Below are positions 15,076-24,539 of a stretch of DNA of 32,965 nt, in pieces. Source of the DNA: Proteobacteria bacterium HN_bin10 (lineage in GTDB: Bacteria > Pseudomonadota > Alphaproteobacteria > Caulobacterales > Aquidulcibacteraceae). The notes beneath the pieces are model-generated. The model was not told where the DNA came from, ran no database searches, and saw only the letters and a program-made list of their open reading frames with translations. The stretch is from contig LWDN01000067.1 in NCBI GenBank assembly GCA_002083515.1, positions 1 to 32,965 of the forward strand. Direction: 5' to 3'. Numbering within the stretch: the stretch's first letter is position 1; each line of letters starts with the position of its first letter. Position numbers and translations under genes: made by a program.

Positions 15076-16057
15076 GCGCCGCCGTCATCTTCGATCGGAT
15101 CGGTTCGAGCAAGGCGTCGAGTGCGGTTTCGTCGTCGAACGTGGCCGTCACCGGCAACACCGCCACACGCGCACGCCACTCCGGCGAAAGGCGAGCGGCG
15201 TCTTTCTCGGTGGTGATGAGCTGCGCGCCGCGCTCGTCCGCCAGTTGCATGAGCAGGCGCAGATCGTTTTCGGAATAGGGATGGTGATCGGCGAAGGGCA
15301 CGCCTTCCTCGACGTCGCCGCCCGCCGCTTCGAGCGTGTCGAAGAATTTCTCCGGCCGCGCCAAGCCGGCGAACGCCAAGAGCCTCCCCGACGGCGGCGG
15401 CGCGGCGGGGACGAGCTTGGCGAACAGAACAGGCTTCGAAAACTCATCGAGCCAGGACGCGTCTTGGGTCAGTTCGCCCAGCATGACGATGGCGTCGGCG
15501 CGCGCGAGGCCGGACGCGAGGCGCTCGCGCAGCGGGCCGGCTGGAAACACCTGGCCGTTGCCGATGCCGAACCCGGGATCGACGGCGACGATGGAAAGAT
15601 CCTTGGCCAAGGTTGGATTCTGAAAGCCGTCATCCAGCAGGATGACATGGGCGCCCGCTTGTGCCGCGGCCATGGCGCCGGCAAAGCGGTCGCGCGCGAT
15701 CCAGGCCGGGCCGTCGATGGCGTGCAGCAACGGTTCGTCGCCGACCTCGCCGGCGTCCATGTCGGGTGTGACGCGCAATGGCCCGATGGCGCGTCCGCCA
15801 TAGCCGCGCGAGAGTGTGTGCGCGTGGGGACCGAGTTTGGATCGGATGGCGCGGGTGATCGGGGTCTTGCCGGCGCCGCCGACGGTGAGATTGCCGATGC
15901 ACACGACGGGCACGGGCGCATGCCGCGAAACGGTGCTGCGGATGCGGTGCTCGGCCGCGGCGGCGTAGGCCCACGACACCGGCGTCAGCAGCATGCGCAG
16001 CGTCCAGGCGGCGTCACGGCCGCTGGGATTTGCGCTCCAGAACTCAGGCGGACGCAT
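15062..16057 (-). CDS. lpxK: Tetraacyldisaccharide 4'-kinase
   Basis: The 331-residue product is LpxK, which phosphorylates the 4' position of the lipid A disaccharide at the inner membrane. It begins MRPPEFWSANPSGRDAAW and has a Walker A loop in CIGNLTVGGAGKTP (about 54-66). It then has the family blocks LSRGYGGRAIGPLRVTPD, VGDEPLLHA, ILLDDGFQNPTLAKDLSIVAVD and FADHHPYSENDL. The length is normal. It overlaps waaA upstream and the acyltransferase downstream by 14 bp each, so the three are likely translated from one message. Confidence 0.97.
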   Translation of the reverse strand: MRPPEFWSANPSGRDAAWTLRMLLTPVSWAYAAAAEHRIRSTVSRHAPVPVVCIGNLTVGGAGKTPITRAIRSKLGPHAHTLSRGYGGRAIGPLRVTPDMDAGEVGDEPLLHAIDGPAWIARDRFAGAMAAAQAGAHVILLDDGFQNPTLAKDLSIVAVDPGFGIGNGQVFPAGPLRERLASGLARADAIVMLGELTQDASWLDEFSKPVLFAKLVPAAPPPSGRLLAFAGLARPEKFFDTLEAAGGDVEEGVPFADHHPYSENDLRLLMQLADERGAQLITTEKDAARLSPEWRARVAVLPVTATFDDETALDALLEPIRSKMTAAHGEA

Positions 16058-17342
16058 GGGCGTTCTTCCGCGCTGCGGTCTTGGGCTGAAGCAAAGCCAG
16101 AACGCCTTCGAGCGTAGCGTCGAACGCGGCCGCGCCTTGCGCCGCTACCGCGCGCGCGGCTTCGCACTGGCGTGTGCGTGCGGCGTCATCTCGCCACAGC
16201 CGCGTTATCTCCGCGGCCAACTCGGCTGCGTCTCGCACTACAGTCGCCCCGCCAACCGCGAACAGCGTGTCGAAGATATCCTGGAAACTCTCGACATGAG
16301 GGCCCGTGACGATGGCCGAACCGAGTTTCGCCGGTTCGATCGGGTTGTGGCCCTTGAGATCGGCAAGCAGGCTGCCGGCGATCAGCGACGCCGGCGCGAG
16401 ATCGTAGAGCGTTCCGAGTTCGCCGAGCGTATCTGCAACGTAAACAGGGTCATCTGCGAGCGCCGCACCGCGCGAGCGCAACGGCGCGCCGTTGGCGAGT
16501 GCGGCGATGGCGGCGCCGCGCTCAGGGTGACGCGGCGCGACGATCAGCAGCGCACTGGGGAACTCGCGCCGCACCAATGTATGCGCGGCGAGTGCAATTT
16601 CGTCTTCGCCGGGATGCGTTGAAGCCGCGAGCCAGACCGGACGATCGCCGATCGCCGCCGCGAGTGAGGCGCGCGCGGAGAGGTCAACCCGCGGCGCCGG
16701 CGCGGCGAGCTTCAGATTGCCGGGTTCGCCGAGAGGCGCGGGCCGCAGATCGGCGAGCGCATCCTTGGTGCGCGCGTCGGCCGCGGACACGTAGGCGAAG
16801 GCGCCGACAAGCCGCCGCCCGGCTGTGCGCCAGCGTGACCAGCGCCGCAACGAACGCGGGCTCATGCGGGCGTTCACCAAGGCCAGCTTCACGCCGCGCG
16901 CTTCCGCCTCCAGGATAAGGTTGGGCCAGAGTTCGCTTTCGACGAAGACGCCGACCTCGGGGCGCCAATGATCGAGGAAGCGGCGCACGCAATCGGCGCG
17001 GTCCAAGGGTGCGTAGACGTGGATGGTGCGCGCGGGTGCGCGCCGCGCGACGAGTTCGGCGGAGGTGCGTGTTCCGGTGCTCAGCAGAAACGAAAGCGAG
17101 GCTTCGCGCGCCGCCATTGCGTCGATCAGCGCCAGCGCTACGCCGCTTTCGCCGACGCTGGCGGCGTGCAGCCACACGATGCGGCCGTTGGGGCGCGCTG
17201 TTTGATAGCGGCCGAAGCGCTCGCCGAGGCGCGCTTCATCTTCCTTGCCGCGTCGGGCGCGATCGCGAAGATACGCGCCCGCCAGCGGGCCGAGGAGTGC
17301 AGTGGCGCCGCGATAGGCGGCAAGGATCGGCGAGAAACTCAC
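16044..17342 (-). CDS. waaA: 3-deoxy-D-manno-octulosonic acid (Kdo) transferase
   Basis: The 432-residue product is WaaA (KdtA), which adds Kdo sugars to lipid IVA. It has a short N-terminal membrane-associated region (YRGATALLGPLAGAYL) and the acceptor-side glycosyltransferase domain with the catalytic Glu65 in WLHAASVGESG. It also has TGTRTSAEL, VFVESELWPNLILEA and the nucleotide-sugar binding domain (WLAASTHPGEDEIAL, IVAPRHPERG, ASLIAGSLLADLKGHNPIEPAKLGSAIVTGPH). The start overlaps the stop of the DUF374 gene by 4 bp. How many Kdo units it adds is not visible from sequence. Confidence 0.97.
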   Translation of the reverse strand: MSFSPILAAYRGATALLGPLAGAYLRDRARRGKEDEARLGERFGRYQTARPNGRIVWLHAASVGESGVALALIDAMAAREASLSFLLSTGTRTSAELVARRAPARTIHVYAPLDRADCVRRFLDHWRPEVGVFVESELWPNLILEAEARGVKLALVNARMSPRSLRRWSRWRTAGRRLVGAFAYVSAADARTKDALADLRPAPLGEPGNLKLAAPAPRVDLSARASLAAAIGDRPVWLAASTHPGEDEIALAAHTLVRREFPSALLIVAPRHPERGAAIAALANGAPLRSRGAALADDPVYVADTLGELGTLYDLAPASLIAGSLLADLKGHNPIEPAKLGSAIVTGPHVESFQDIFDTLFAVGGATVVRDAAELAAEITRLWRDDAARTRQCEAARAVAAQGAAAFDATLEGVLALLQPKTAARKNAHASA

Positions 17343-18106
17343 GAGTCCAACGCCGCCGGCTCGGTTTCCACTGTCGCCGCGGGCAGCGGCGCGGGTTCGA
17401 CACGCGCGACGCCGGCCAAACGGTCAGCCTCGGCGCTGATGCGATTGAGTTCGGCTTCAAGCTTCAAGCGTACGGCTTCGATCTCCGCCTCGGTTGCGTC
17501 GGGCGAGGGCGGCGGGATCGGGTCGCCCCAAATCAACGCGCCTCTGCCGAACGGCAACGGCAGAACGAAATGATCCCAGCTCTCGCGCATGACGATGCGG
17601 TGCGAGGTCGCCCAGGCCAGCGGCATGAGCGGCGCGCCGGCGATCTTGGCGACGAGCACCGGCCCGCGTTTGACGCGCATGCGCGGGCCGCGCGGCCCGT
17701 CGGGCGTTATCGCCATGGCCCCGCCGCCTTCGATGTGGCGCGCCATCGCCCGCACCGCCTCGACGCCGCCCTTGTTGTGCTTGCCCGCCTTGGCGGCGGA
17801 GCCCCGGATGACTTCGGCGCCAACGGTGCGCGAGGTGTGCGCCACGATGCCGCCGTCGCGCGATTGCGAGATCAGCATTTTGGCTTTGGGGACGCCGGGC
17901 CCAAACGACCACATCTTATGCAGCAGCGAAAACCGCCCGTGCCACATGCAGATGATGAGCTTGCCGCCGTCCGGTCTCCAGAAGGGCTCGATCGCGGCCC
18001 GGTTCATGCGGGTCCAGCGGGTGGTGGCGCCCACAAAAAGCATGTAGCCGCCGATCAGGCGGCCCAACAGGAACTGCACAAGGGGGTTGGCGAGGAGGGA
18101 TTTCAC
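17339..18106 (-). CDS. DUF374 lysophospholipid-acyltransferase-family protein
   Basis: The 255-residue product starts at a GTG (18106). It carries the DUF374 pattern of the LPLAT fold: a membrane segment near the N-terminus, IICMWHGRFSLLHKM with His56 as the likely base, ISQSRDGGIVAHTSRTVGAEVIRGS, and AITPDGPRGPRMRVKRGPVLVAKIAGAPLMPLAW. It is conserved directly upstream of waaA in many Alphaproteobacteria, where it is thought to modify lipid A or a related lipid; the reaction is not established here. The C-terminal 60 residues are an Ala/Glu/Pro-rich helical extension. The gene end overlaps the waaA start (ATGA). Confidence 0.9.
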   Translation of the reverse strand: MKSLLANPLVQFLLGRLIGGYMLFVGATTRWTRMNRAAIEPFWRPDGGKLIICMWHGRFSLLHKMWSFGPGVPKAKMLISQSRDGGIVAHTSRTVGAEVIRGSAAKAGKHNKGGVEAVRAMARHIEGGGAMAITPDGPRGPRMRVKRGPVLVAKIAGAPLMPLAWATSHRIVMRESWDHFVLPLPFGRGALIWGDPIPPPSPDATEAEIEAVRLKLEAELNRISAEADRLAGVARVEPAPLPAATVETEPAALDS

Positions 18107-18198
18107 GATGCCTGCTGTCCGCCCGCTTCCGAACCTGTGACCGGCCCCTTATAGGGGGCGGCCCCCGGCGGGCGCCAGCGAGTGTGCACAGCCAATTT

Positions 18199-18882
18199 AT
18201 GGCCAACCCTGTGAAATTTCCCGCTTTCGACCTCGCGTCCCCGGAAGGACGGCGGGCGGCGGAGCGCGACCTGATGTGGGGCGATCACGGCTTCCTGCGC
18301 AACCTCTACCAGAATTTCCACTGGATCGAGCCAGGCGTCATGGCCCGCTCGAACCAACCGTCGCCGCGGCACATCGCGCGCTATGCGGCGATGGGCATCA
18401 AGACCATCGTCAACGCGCGGGGCAAGTCCGACACCGGCTATTATCTGCTGGAGAAGGAGGCGTGCGAAAAGCACGGCATCACGCTGATCGATCTGCGCTT
18501 GCGCTCGCGCGAGCCGCCCAGCCGCGAACTCATCCACCGCGCCAAGCAGATTTTCGAGACCATTCAGTATCCGGCCCTGGTTCATTGCAAGTCCGGCGCG
18601 GATCGGGCCGGCGTGGCGGCGGTGCTCTACAAGCATTTCAAGATGGGCCTGCCCATCGATACGGCGATCGAACAGCTTTCGCCTAAGTACCTGCACATCA
18701 AGCAGGGCAAGACCGGCATGATCGATTTCTTCTTCGAGACCTATCTCGCGGAGACGAGAGATACCGGCAAGCCGTTCCTGCAATGGGTCGACGAGGACTA
18801 CGACGCCGAGCAGGTGAAAGCGTCGTTCATGGGCGAATGGTGGGCGAACATCTTGGTCGACAAGATTTTGCGGCGCGAGTGA
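18199..18882 (+). CDS. Tyrosine/dual-specificity phosphatase-family protein inside the lipid A island
   Basis: The product is 227 residues from ATG 18199; a GTG at 18184 would add five residues. The Cys-phosphatase P-loop is seen as ALVHCKSGADRAG, with Cys130 and Arg136 (CX5R). Upstream blocks WIEPGVMARSNQPSPRHIARYAAMGIKTIVNARG and ITLIDLRLRSREPPS fit the DSP-like fold, Asp98 being a possible general acid. There is no signal peptide. It is read against the surrounding genes, between the ABC exporter (2 bp away, convergent) and the DUF374 gene (divergent). Context suggests dephosphorylation of an envelope lipid or lipid-pathway protein. It could be related to the lipid A-linked CtpA phosphatase of Caulobacter, which an alignment would test. 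Confidence 0.85.
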   Translation: MANPVKFPAFDLASPEGRRAAERDLMWGDHGFLRNLYQNFHWIEPGVMARSNQPSPRHIARYAAMGIKTIVNARGKSDTGYYLLEKEACEKHGITLIDLRLRSREPPSRELIHRAKQIFETIQYPALVHCKSGADRAGVAAVLYKHFKMGLPIDTAIEQLSPKYLHIKQGKTGMIDFFFETYLAETRDTGKPFLQWVDEDYDAEQVKASFMGEWWANILVDKILRRE

Positions 18883-18883
18883 G

Positions 18884-20620
<1,737 letters not shown>

Positions 20621-20627
20621 CAGCGGA

Positions 20628-20873
20628 TCACATCTCGCCTTCGGGATCGGTCCCCGGATCGAGCAGGCGATGGGCGTGGATGATGAAATAACGCATGCGC
20701 GCGTTGTCGATTGTGCGCTGCGCCGCGCCTTTCCAGGCGTCGTAGGCGGTTCTGTAATTGGGATAGGCGCCGACGAAATCGACGGCGCCGAGATCGATGA
20801 ATTCCGGGCGGTCGAGGTCCTTCAGCTCGCCGCCGATGACGAGGTGCAGGAGTTGTCGTGTAGGTTCGCTCAT
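20628..20873 (-). CDS. DUF4170 family small protein
   Basis: The 81-residue product fits DUF4170: LLHLVIGGELKDL, DFVGAYPNYRTAYDAWKGAAQRTIDNARMRYFIIHAH. The ATG at 20873 starts 5 nt after the TGA of the phosphatase gene and is followed by MSEPTRQ. It is a soluble protein of unknown function that commonly lies between an inositol-monophosphatase-family gene and the DUF374/waaA genes in Alphaproteobacteria, exactly as here apart from the inserted exporter and Cys-phosphatase genes. Confidence 0.85.
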   Translation of the reverse strand: MSEPTRQLLHLVIGGELKDLDRPEFIDLGAVDFVGAYPNYRTAYDAWKGAAQRTIDNARMRYFIIHAHRLLDPGTDPEGEM

Positions 20874-20878
20874 GGGTC

Positions 20879-21697
20879 TCAGCTGGCGGCCTGCGCGCGC
20901 GGATCGGGCAGGACTCGCGTGCGCTCGATTAGCAAAGGGTGCAGGCGCGCGCCAGCGGCGGCGACGCCTGGCACGCGCGGGATATCGTTGTTGAAGCTGA
21001 GCGCGCCGCCCCAGAGATCGCTGACCGCGCCACCCGCGGCTTCGACGATGGCGGCGCCCGCGGCCACGTCCCAATCGTGCTTCCAGCCGAACAGCAGGGT
21101 GGCGTCGCCCATGCCTGCCGCGACGAGCGCCAGGCGATAGGCGATAGACTGCCGCTCGATGATCTCCATCTTCGGCCAGTTGGCGCTCCAGCGGCGGTCG
21201 GCGAAGCGGCTCTTCTGACCGATCATGCGCGCGCCTTCGATTGCCGACGCTTCGCTGACCTTGATCGGCCGGCCATTGAGGCGCGCGCCGTGACCGACGG
21301 CGCCGGCGAAGAACTCATCCGTCATCGGATTGTAGATGACGCCGGCGACGGCGCGGCCCTCTTCAATCAGGCCAGCGCTGATCGTCCATTGCGGAAACTT
21401 GCCGATCAGCGCGGCAGTGCCGTCGATCGGATCGAGCATGAAGGTGCGCGGCTTGCCGATGCGATATTCCGGCTTGTCGGGCGTTTCCTCGGAGAGCCAG
21501 CCATAGTCCGGCCGCTGCGAGAGCAGCTTCAGTTCGAGCATCGCATCGACGGCCTTGTCGACATTGGTGACCGGACCGGCTTCGCCCTTGGACTGAATCT
21601 CCAGCGGCTTCATCGACAGCTCGCGCGCCAGCGCGCCGGCTTCGCGCACTGCCGCTTCCATCAGTTCGAGATCAGACGCCGCCGATTGCAAGGTCAT
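20879..21697 (-). CDS. cysQ: Inositol-monophosphatase-family phosphatase, CysQ-like
   Basis: The product is 272 residues from ATG 21697. It has the metal-binding signatures of the superfamily: WLSEE around residue 70, LDPIDGTAALIGKFPQWTISAGL (DPIDGT at 89-94) and HDWDVAAGAAIVEAAGG (Trp-Asp at 209-210). Members remove a phosphate from 3'-phosphoadenosine 5'-phosphate or from inositol phosphates. The CysQ label is the nearest group by layout; a sugar-lipid precursor as substrate is possible given the neighbours. Its start overlaps the end of pmbA by 26 bp, so expression is coupled. Confidence 0.87.
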   Translation of the reverse strand: MTLQSAASDLELMEAAVREAGALARELSMKPLEIQSKGEAGPVTNVDKAVDAMLELKLLSQRPDYGWLSEETPDKPEYRIGKPRTFMLDPIDGTAALIGKFPQWTISAGLIEEGRAVAGVIYNPMTDEFFAGAVGHGARLNGRPIKVSEASAIEGARMIGQKSRFADRRWSANWPKMEIIERQSIAYRLALVAAGMGDATLLFGWKHDWDVAAGAAIVEAAGGAVSDLWGGALSFNNDIPRVPGVAAAGARLHPLLIERTRVLPDPRAQAAS

Positions 21698-23018
21698 CAA
21701 CGATCAAACTTGGGATTTCGAGGGAGCCGCGGTTGTCGAGATCGGCGCCGCAGCGCAGGCGCTTGAAGATGTCGAGCAGATTGCCGGCCACGGTCACTTC
21801 GCTCACCGGATGGGCGATCTCGCCATGTTCGAACCAATAGCCGGCGATGCCGACGGACCAGTCCGCCGTGTTCATGTTGAGAGAGGGCGAGAACATGTCG
21901 GTGACAAACAGACCCTTGCCGGCGTTCTTCATGAGCGCCGGCAGGTCCTCGTCGCCGGGTTTGACGAACACGTTGGACGTGCCGATCCCGGGCGGGCCGC
22001 CATGTCCGGCGGTGGCGTGGCCGTTGGGTTCGAGATTGAGTTGACGCGCGGCCGCGGCATTCAGCAGCCACATGGTCAGCACGCCATCGTCGATCAGGGT
22101 CGCCGGCGCCACCGCGCCGCCTTCGCCGTCGAACCAATGGCTGCCGGGCAGTCTCTTCACGAACGGGTCTTCGTGAATGCGGAAGCCCTCGGCGAAAATC
22201 CGTTCGCCCATCTTGTCCTTGAGGAACGAAACCCCGCGCGCCACCGACGAGCCCGAGATCGCTGAGAAGAAGGGCGAGATGATGCGGCCAGCCAACCGAT
22301 TTTCGAAAATCACCGGCGCTTTCTGGCTTGCGATCTTGCGTGCGCCAACGCGGCGCGCCGTGCGCTCGCCGGCGATGCGGCCGATCTCTTCGGGAGAGGG
22401 CAAGTCGGCGAAGAAGCGTTTGGTGCGCCACTCATAGTCGCGCTCCATCTCGTCGTCCTGCTCCGCCACCGGCTGTGTGCCCAGGCTATAGGACGTGCCG
22501 GACTCATAACCCTCGAAGCCGTTCGAGGTGATGTGCACGAACGTGGAGTGTTCGCTCGAGGCGCCGGCGCCGCTGGAATTGGCGATGCCCGGTACGGCGA
22601 GGGAGGCCGCCTCGCAGCGTCTGGCCAGATCGAGCAATTGCTCCGGGGTGGGGCGGGCCGTGTCCGATTGTTCGAGGTCGGGCGCAGGGCCTTTGGCGTG
22701 GAAACGCGCATCCAAGAGCCCGCAGAACTTATCCTCGGGCGCGGCCTTGGCCATGGCGACCGTACGCTCGGCGAGGTCTTTGAGGCCCTTGGCGGAAAGA
22801 TCGGTCGAGGAGGCGGCGGCCTGACGCTTGCCGATAAAGGCGCGGAGCGCCACCGAACGCGCTTCCTCGCGCTCCATGCCTTCAAGGTCGCCCATGCGGA
22901 CTTCGGCCGAGATGCTCTCCCGCACCGCCAGCGAGGCTTCCGAAGCGTCCGCGCCGGCGCGTTTCGCGTAGTCGATCAGCGCCGCCAGCGCGGCCTGGGA
23001 ATCAGCGTCGAATGCCAT
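21672..23018 (-). CDS. pmbA: TldD/PmbA-family metallopeptidase subunit (PmbA type)
   Basis: The 448-residue product is the PmbA (TldE) partner of the TldD/TldE protease, which trims unfolded peptides and matures some modified peptides. Visible family segments are AKRAGADASEASLAVRESISAEVRMGDLE at the start, FVHITSNGFEGYESGT in the middle, and the C-terminal GTSNVFVKPGD, GLFVTDMFSPSLNMNTADWSVGIAGYWFEHGEIAHPVSEVTVAGNLLDIF. The HExxxH zinc motif belongs to TldD and is not expected here; none was seen. No tldD is in the window. It is the first gene of the lipid island transcript. Confidence 0.92.
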   Translation of the reverse strand: MAFDADSQAALAALIDYAKRAGADASEASLAVRESISAEVRMGDLEGMEREEARSVALRAFIGKRQAAASSTDLSAKGLKDLAERTVAMAKAAPEDKFCGLLDARFHAKGPAPDLEQSDTARPTPEQLLDLARRCEAASLAVPGIANSSGAGASSEHSTFVHITSNGFEGYESGTSYSLGTQPVAEQDDEMERDYEWRTKRFFADLPSPEEIGRIAGERTARRVGARKIASQKAPVIFENRLAGRIISPFFSAISGSSVARGVSFLKDKMGERIFAEGFRIHEDPFVKRLPGSHWFDGEGGAVAPATLIDDGVLTMWLLNAAAARQLNLEPNGHATAGHGGPPGIGTSNVFVKPGDEDLPALMKNAGKGLFVTDMFSPSLNMNTADWSVGIAGYWFEHGEIAHPVSEVTVAGNLLDIFKRLRCGADLDNRGSLEIPSLIVDDLAIGGV

Positions 23019-23094
23019 AGGCGCAACATGGGCGTGCCGAGGTCTCCGGGCAATTGATCGGGTTGACCCTGGCGAGGAGCGACCTCACGTGCTA

Positions 23095-23113
23095 TCTAGA
23101 TTTCGGTTCTAGA
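23095..23113 (+). promoter_or_regulatory. TCTAGA-N7-TCTAGA operator-like repeat before vapB
   Basis: Two exact TCTAGA palindromes (23095-23100 and 23108-23113) are separated by 7 bp. The second ends 1 nt before the antitoxin ATG. No Shine-Dalgarno sequence fits in front of the ATG. A convincing -35/-10 pair at normal spacing was not found. Confidence 0.55.
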
Positions 23114-23114
23114 A

Positions 23115-23360
23115 ATGGCCCTTAGCATTAAGACTCCCAAGGCCGACCGGCTCGCCCGCGAACTTGCCCAATTGACTGGCGAGAGCATGACCGAGGCTGT
23201 GACCAAGGCGTTGGCCGAACGGTTGGAACGGGAGCGCGCCAATCGCGACGGGGCGCTGGCGGAGCGCCTTAAGGCGTTCGCGGCTGAGATTGCACCCCAG
23301 TACGACCGCCGTCCGGTGACCAAATCCGAGTGGGACCGCGCCAGCGGCGACCAGGATTGA
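23115..23360 (+). CDS. vapB: VapB-type (Rv0623-like) antitoxin
   Basis: The 81-residue product opens with MALSIKTPKADRLARELAQLTGESMTEAVTKALAERLERE, the ribbon-helix-helix-like N-terminus of the VapB family described as PSK-operon transcription factors. A flexible C-terminus (EIAPQYDRRPVTKSEWDRASGDQD) follows and should bind the toxin. Its TGA overlaps the TTG start of the vapC gene (TTGA). The gene is divergent from pmbA and preceded by paired TCTAGA boxes. Confidence 0.92.
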   Translation: MALSIKTPKADRLARELAQLTGESMTEAVTKALAERLERERANRDGALAERLKAFAAEIAPQYDRRPVTKSEWDRASGDQD

Positions 23361-23752
23361 TCGTCGTCGACTCATCGGCGGTGGTCGCAATCATGTTCGG
23401 TGAACCTGAAGCCGGCCGGTTGATCCAGCGCCTAGCCCAAGAACGGGAGCGGTTGCTGTCGGCGGCCAATTATGTCGAGACCGGTACGGTGTTGGCAGGG
23501 CGTCACAAGACCCCACAAAAGGCCCTGACCGATTTAGACAGGTTTCTGTCCGAGGCGGGGATCGCGCTGGCGCCGGTCGACGATCAGACTGCGCGAATTG
23601 CCCTGCACGCGCGCATCCGGTTTGGCCGAGGCTTCGGCGGCGGCAAACTGAACTTCGGCGATTGCTTCGCCTATGCGCTGGCCAAGAAGCTCGATGCGCC
23701 GTTGCTGTTTGTCGGCGACGATTTCGCGGCCACCGATGTCGGACCGGCTTAG
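23357..23752 (+). CDS. vapC: VapC-family PIN-domain toxin
   Basis: The product is 131 residues from the TTG at 23357, which overlaps the antitoxin stop; the family N-terminus MIVVDSSAVVAIMFGEPEA begins exactly there. Acidic active-site residues are present: Asp5, Glu41 in AANYVETGTVL, Asp102 in LNFGDCFAYALAK, and Asp121 or Asp122 in LLFVGDDFAATDV. These are expected of a Mg2+-dependent ribonuclease cutting tRNA or rRNA. The 3' end overlaps the convergent MAPEG gene by 4 bp. Confidence 0.93.
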   Translation: MIVVDSSAVVAIMFGEPEAGRLIQRLAQERERLLSAANYVETGTVLAGRHKTPQKALTDLDRFLSEAGIALAPVDDQTARIALHARIRFGRGFGGGKLNFGDCFAYALAKKLDAPLLFVGDDFAATDVGPA

Positions 23753-24150
23753 AGCTGCTGGCTGAGCCCGGCATAGAGCAGGCCGCCGCCGATGAGCAGG
23801 TAGGCGATCAGCGTCAGCAGCATGCCGAGCACGCGCCCGGCATTGAGCGCCCCGGCATGCAGGCCAAAGCCGTGCAGAATTCTGCCGGCGGTCAAAGAAA
23901 TTCCAGCGGCGTGCACCAGCCAAGGCGGCGTTGCGGGGTCGAACAGCGCGAGCAAGACGAGGCCAACGAGGCCGGCAGGGATCCATTCGGCGGCGTTGGC
24001 GTGGGCGCGCACGGCGCGGGTGAAGTCCTGGTTGCCGGCGTCGCCCAACACGATCTTGTGCCGGCGGCGCCCCATCATCACCAGCACTGCGAGCCCGGCG
24101 AGGAGGAGGATGTTTATGCCGGCATAGAGCGCGGCGATCTCCAGCAGCAT
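23749..24150 (-). CDS. MAPEG-family membrane protein
   Basis: The 133-residue product has four hydrophobic segments and the MAPEG signature region VRAHANAAEWIPAGLVGLVLLAL (Arg/Ala/Asn/Glu in the second helix). This is followed by LVHAAGISLTAGRILHGFGLH and GRVLGMLLTLIAYLLIGG. The family contains membrane glutathione transferases and relatives; bacterial members are trimers whose substrates are mostly unknown. It is monocistronic, with its end overlapping vapC on the other strand. Confidence 0.9.
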   Translation of the reverse strand: MLLEIAALYAGINILLLAGLAVLVMMGRRRHKIVLGDAGNQDFTRAVRAHANAAEWIPAGLVGLVLLALFDPATPPWLVHAAGISLTAGRILHGFGLHAGALNAGRVLGMLLTLIAYLLIGGGLLYAGLSQQL

Positions 24151-24267
24151 GAGGTCGTCTCCTTCGAGGTCAACGCTCTAGTCCGCCCGCAATCCGCATT
24201 TCAACGTTTTGTTTTGCTTTCGGAAACTGCGTGTTCATCGCAGCTAGGCATAATCTGCCTCAACAAG

Positions 24268-24459
24268 ATGCCTCGAAGGCAGGGTTGGGTGGTTTTGATC
24301 GACGCTGATTTCCTCTGGGGCGTCGCATGGGCGATGTTCGCGGCGGCGGCAGGCACGGGCCTAGCAGCCGCCGCGATAGCCTTGTTCCACAAGGCCGAGG
24401 ACGCCGATTACGATTTCGCCGCCGGCTACAATGCCCTCGCGCCGGTGCTGGGCGACTAA
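24268..24459 (+). CDS. Small single-helix membrane protein, unsure
   Basis: A 63-residue frame from ATG 24268 contains one hydrophobic segment (FLWGVAWAMFAAAAGTGLAAAAIALF) followed by HKAEDADYDFAAGYNALAPVLGD. A later TTG at 24297 (LIDADFLWG) is another possible start. No ribosome site is convincing and no family was recognised. The composition of the open part looks coding. The stop codon lies inside a perfect tandem duplication (24447-24474). Confidence 0.4.
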   Translation: MPRRQGWVVLIDADFLWGVAWAMFAAAAGTGLAAAAIALFHKAEDADYDFAAGYNALAPVLGD

Positions 24460-24474
24460 AGCTGGGCGACTAAA
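24447..24474. repeat. Perfect 14-bp tandem duplication across a stop codon
   Basis: GCTGGGCGACTAAA occurs twice back to back (24447-24460 and 24461-24474). The first copy contains the TAA of the small membrane ORF, so the second copy adds nothing to the protein. It looks like a recent slippage or duplication event. Confidence 0.8.
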
Positions 24475-24521
24475 CCTTACAAAAAACAAAACGACCGCGC
24501 TTGCTCCGGCCGCTAAGGTTT
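24472..24521 (+). promoter_or_regulatory. Spaced 8-bp inverted repeat in the lipoprotein leader
   Basis: AAACCTTA (24472-24479) and TAAGGTTT (24514-24521) are exact complements 34 bp apart, enclosing an A-rich run (AAAAAACAAAA) and a G+C-rich part. The right arm ends 4 nt before the GGAGGAGG ribosome site of the lipoprotein gene. It may be a leader structure or chance. Confidence 0.35.
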
Positions 24522-24539
24522 GGCGGAGGAGGCGAACTC

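Noticed and set aside
23063..23098. TTGACC / TATCTA as a promoter for vapBC
   Set aside because: The two boxes are 24 bp apart, too far for a normal sigma-70 promoter; only the operator-like repeat is reported.
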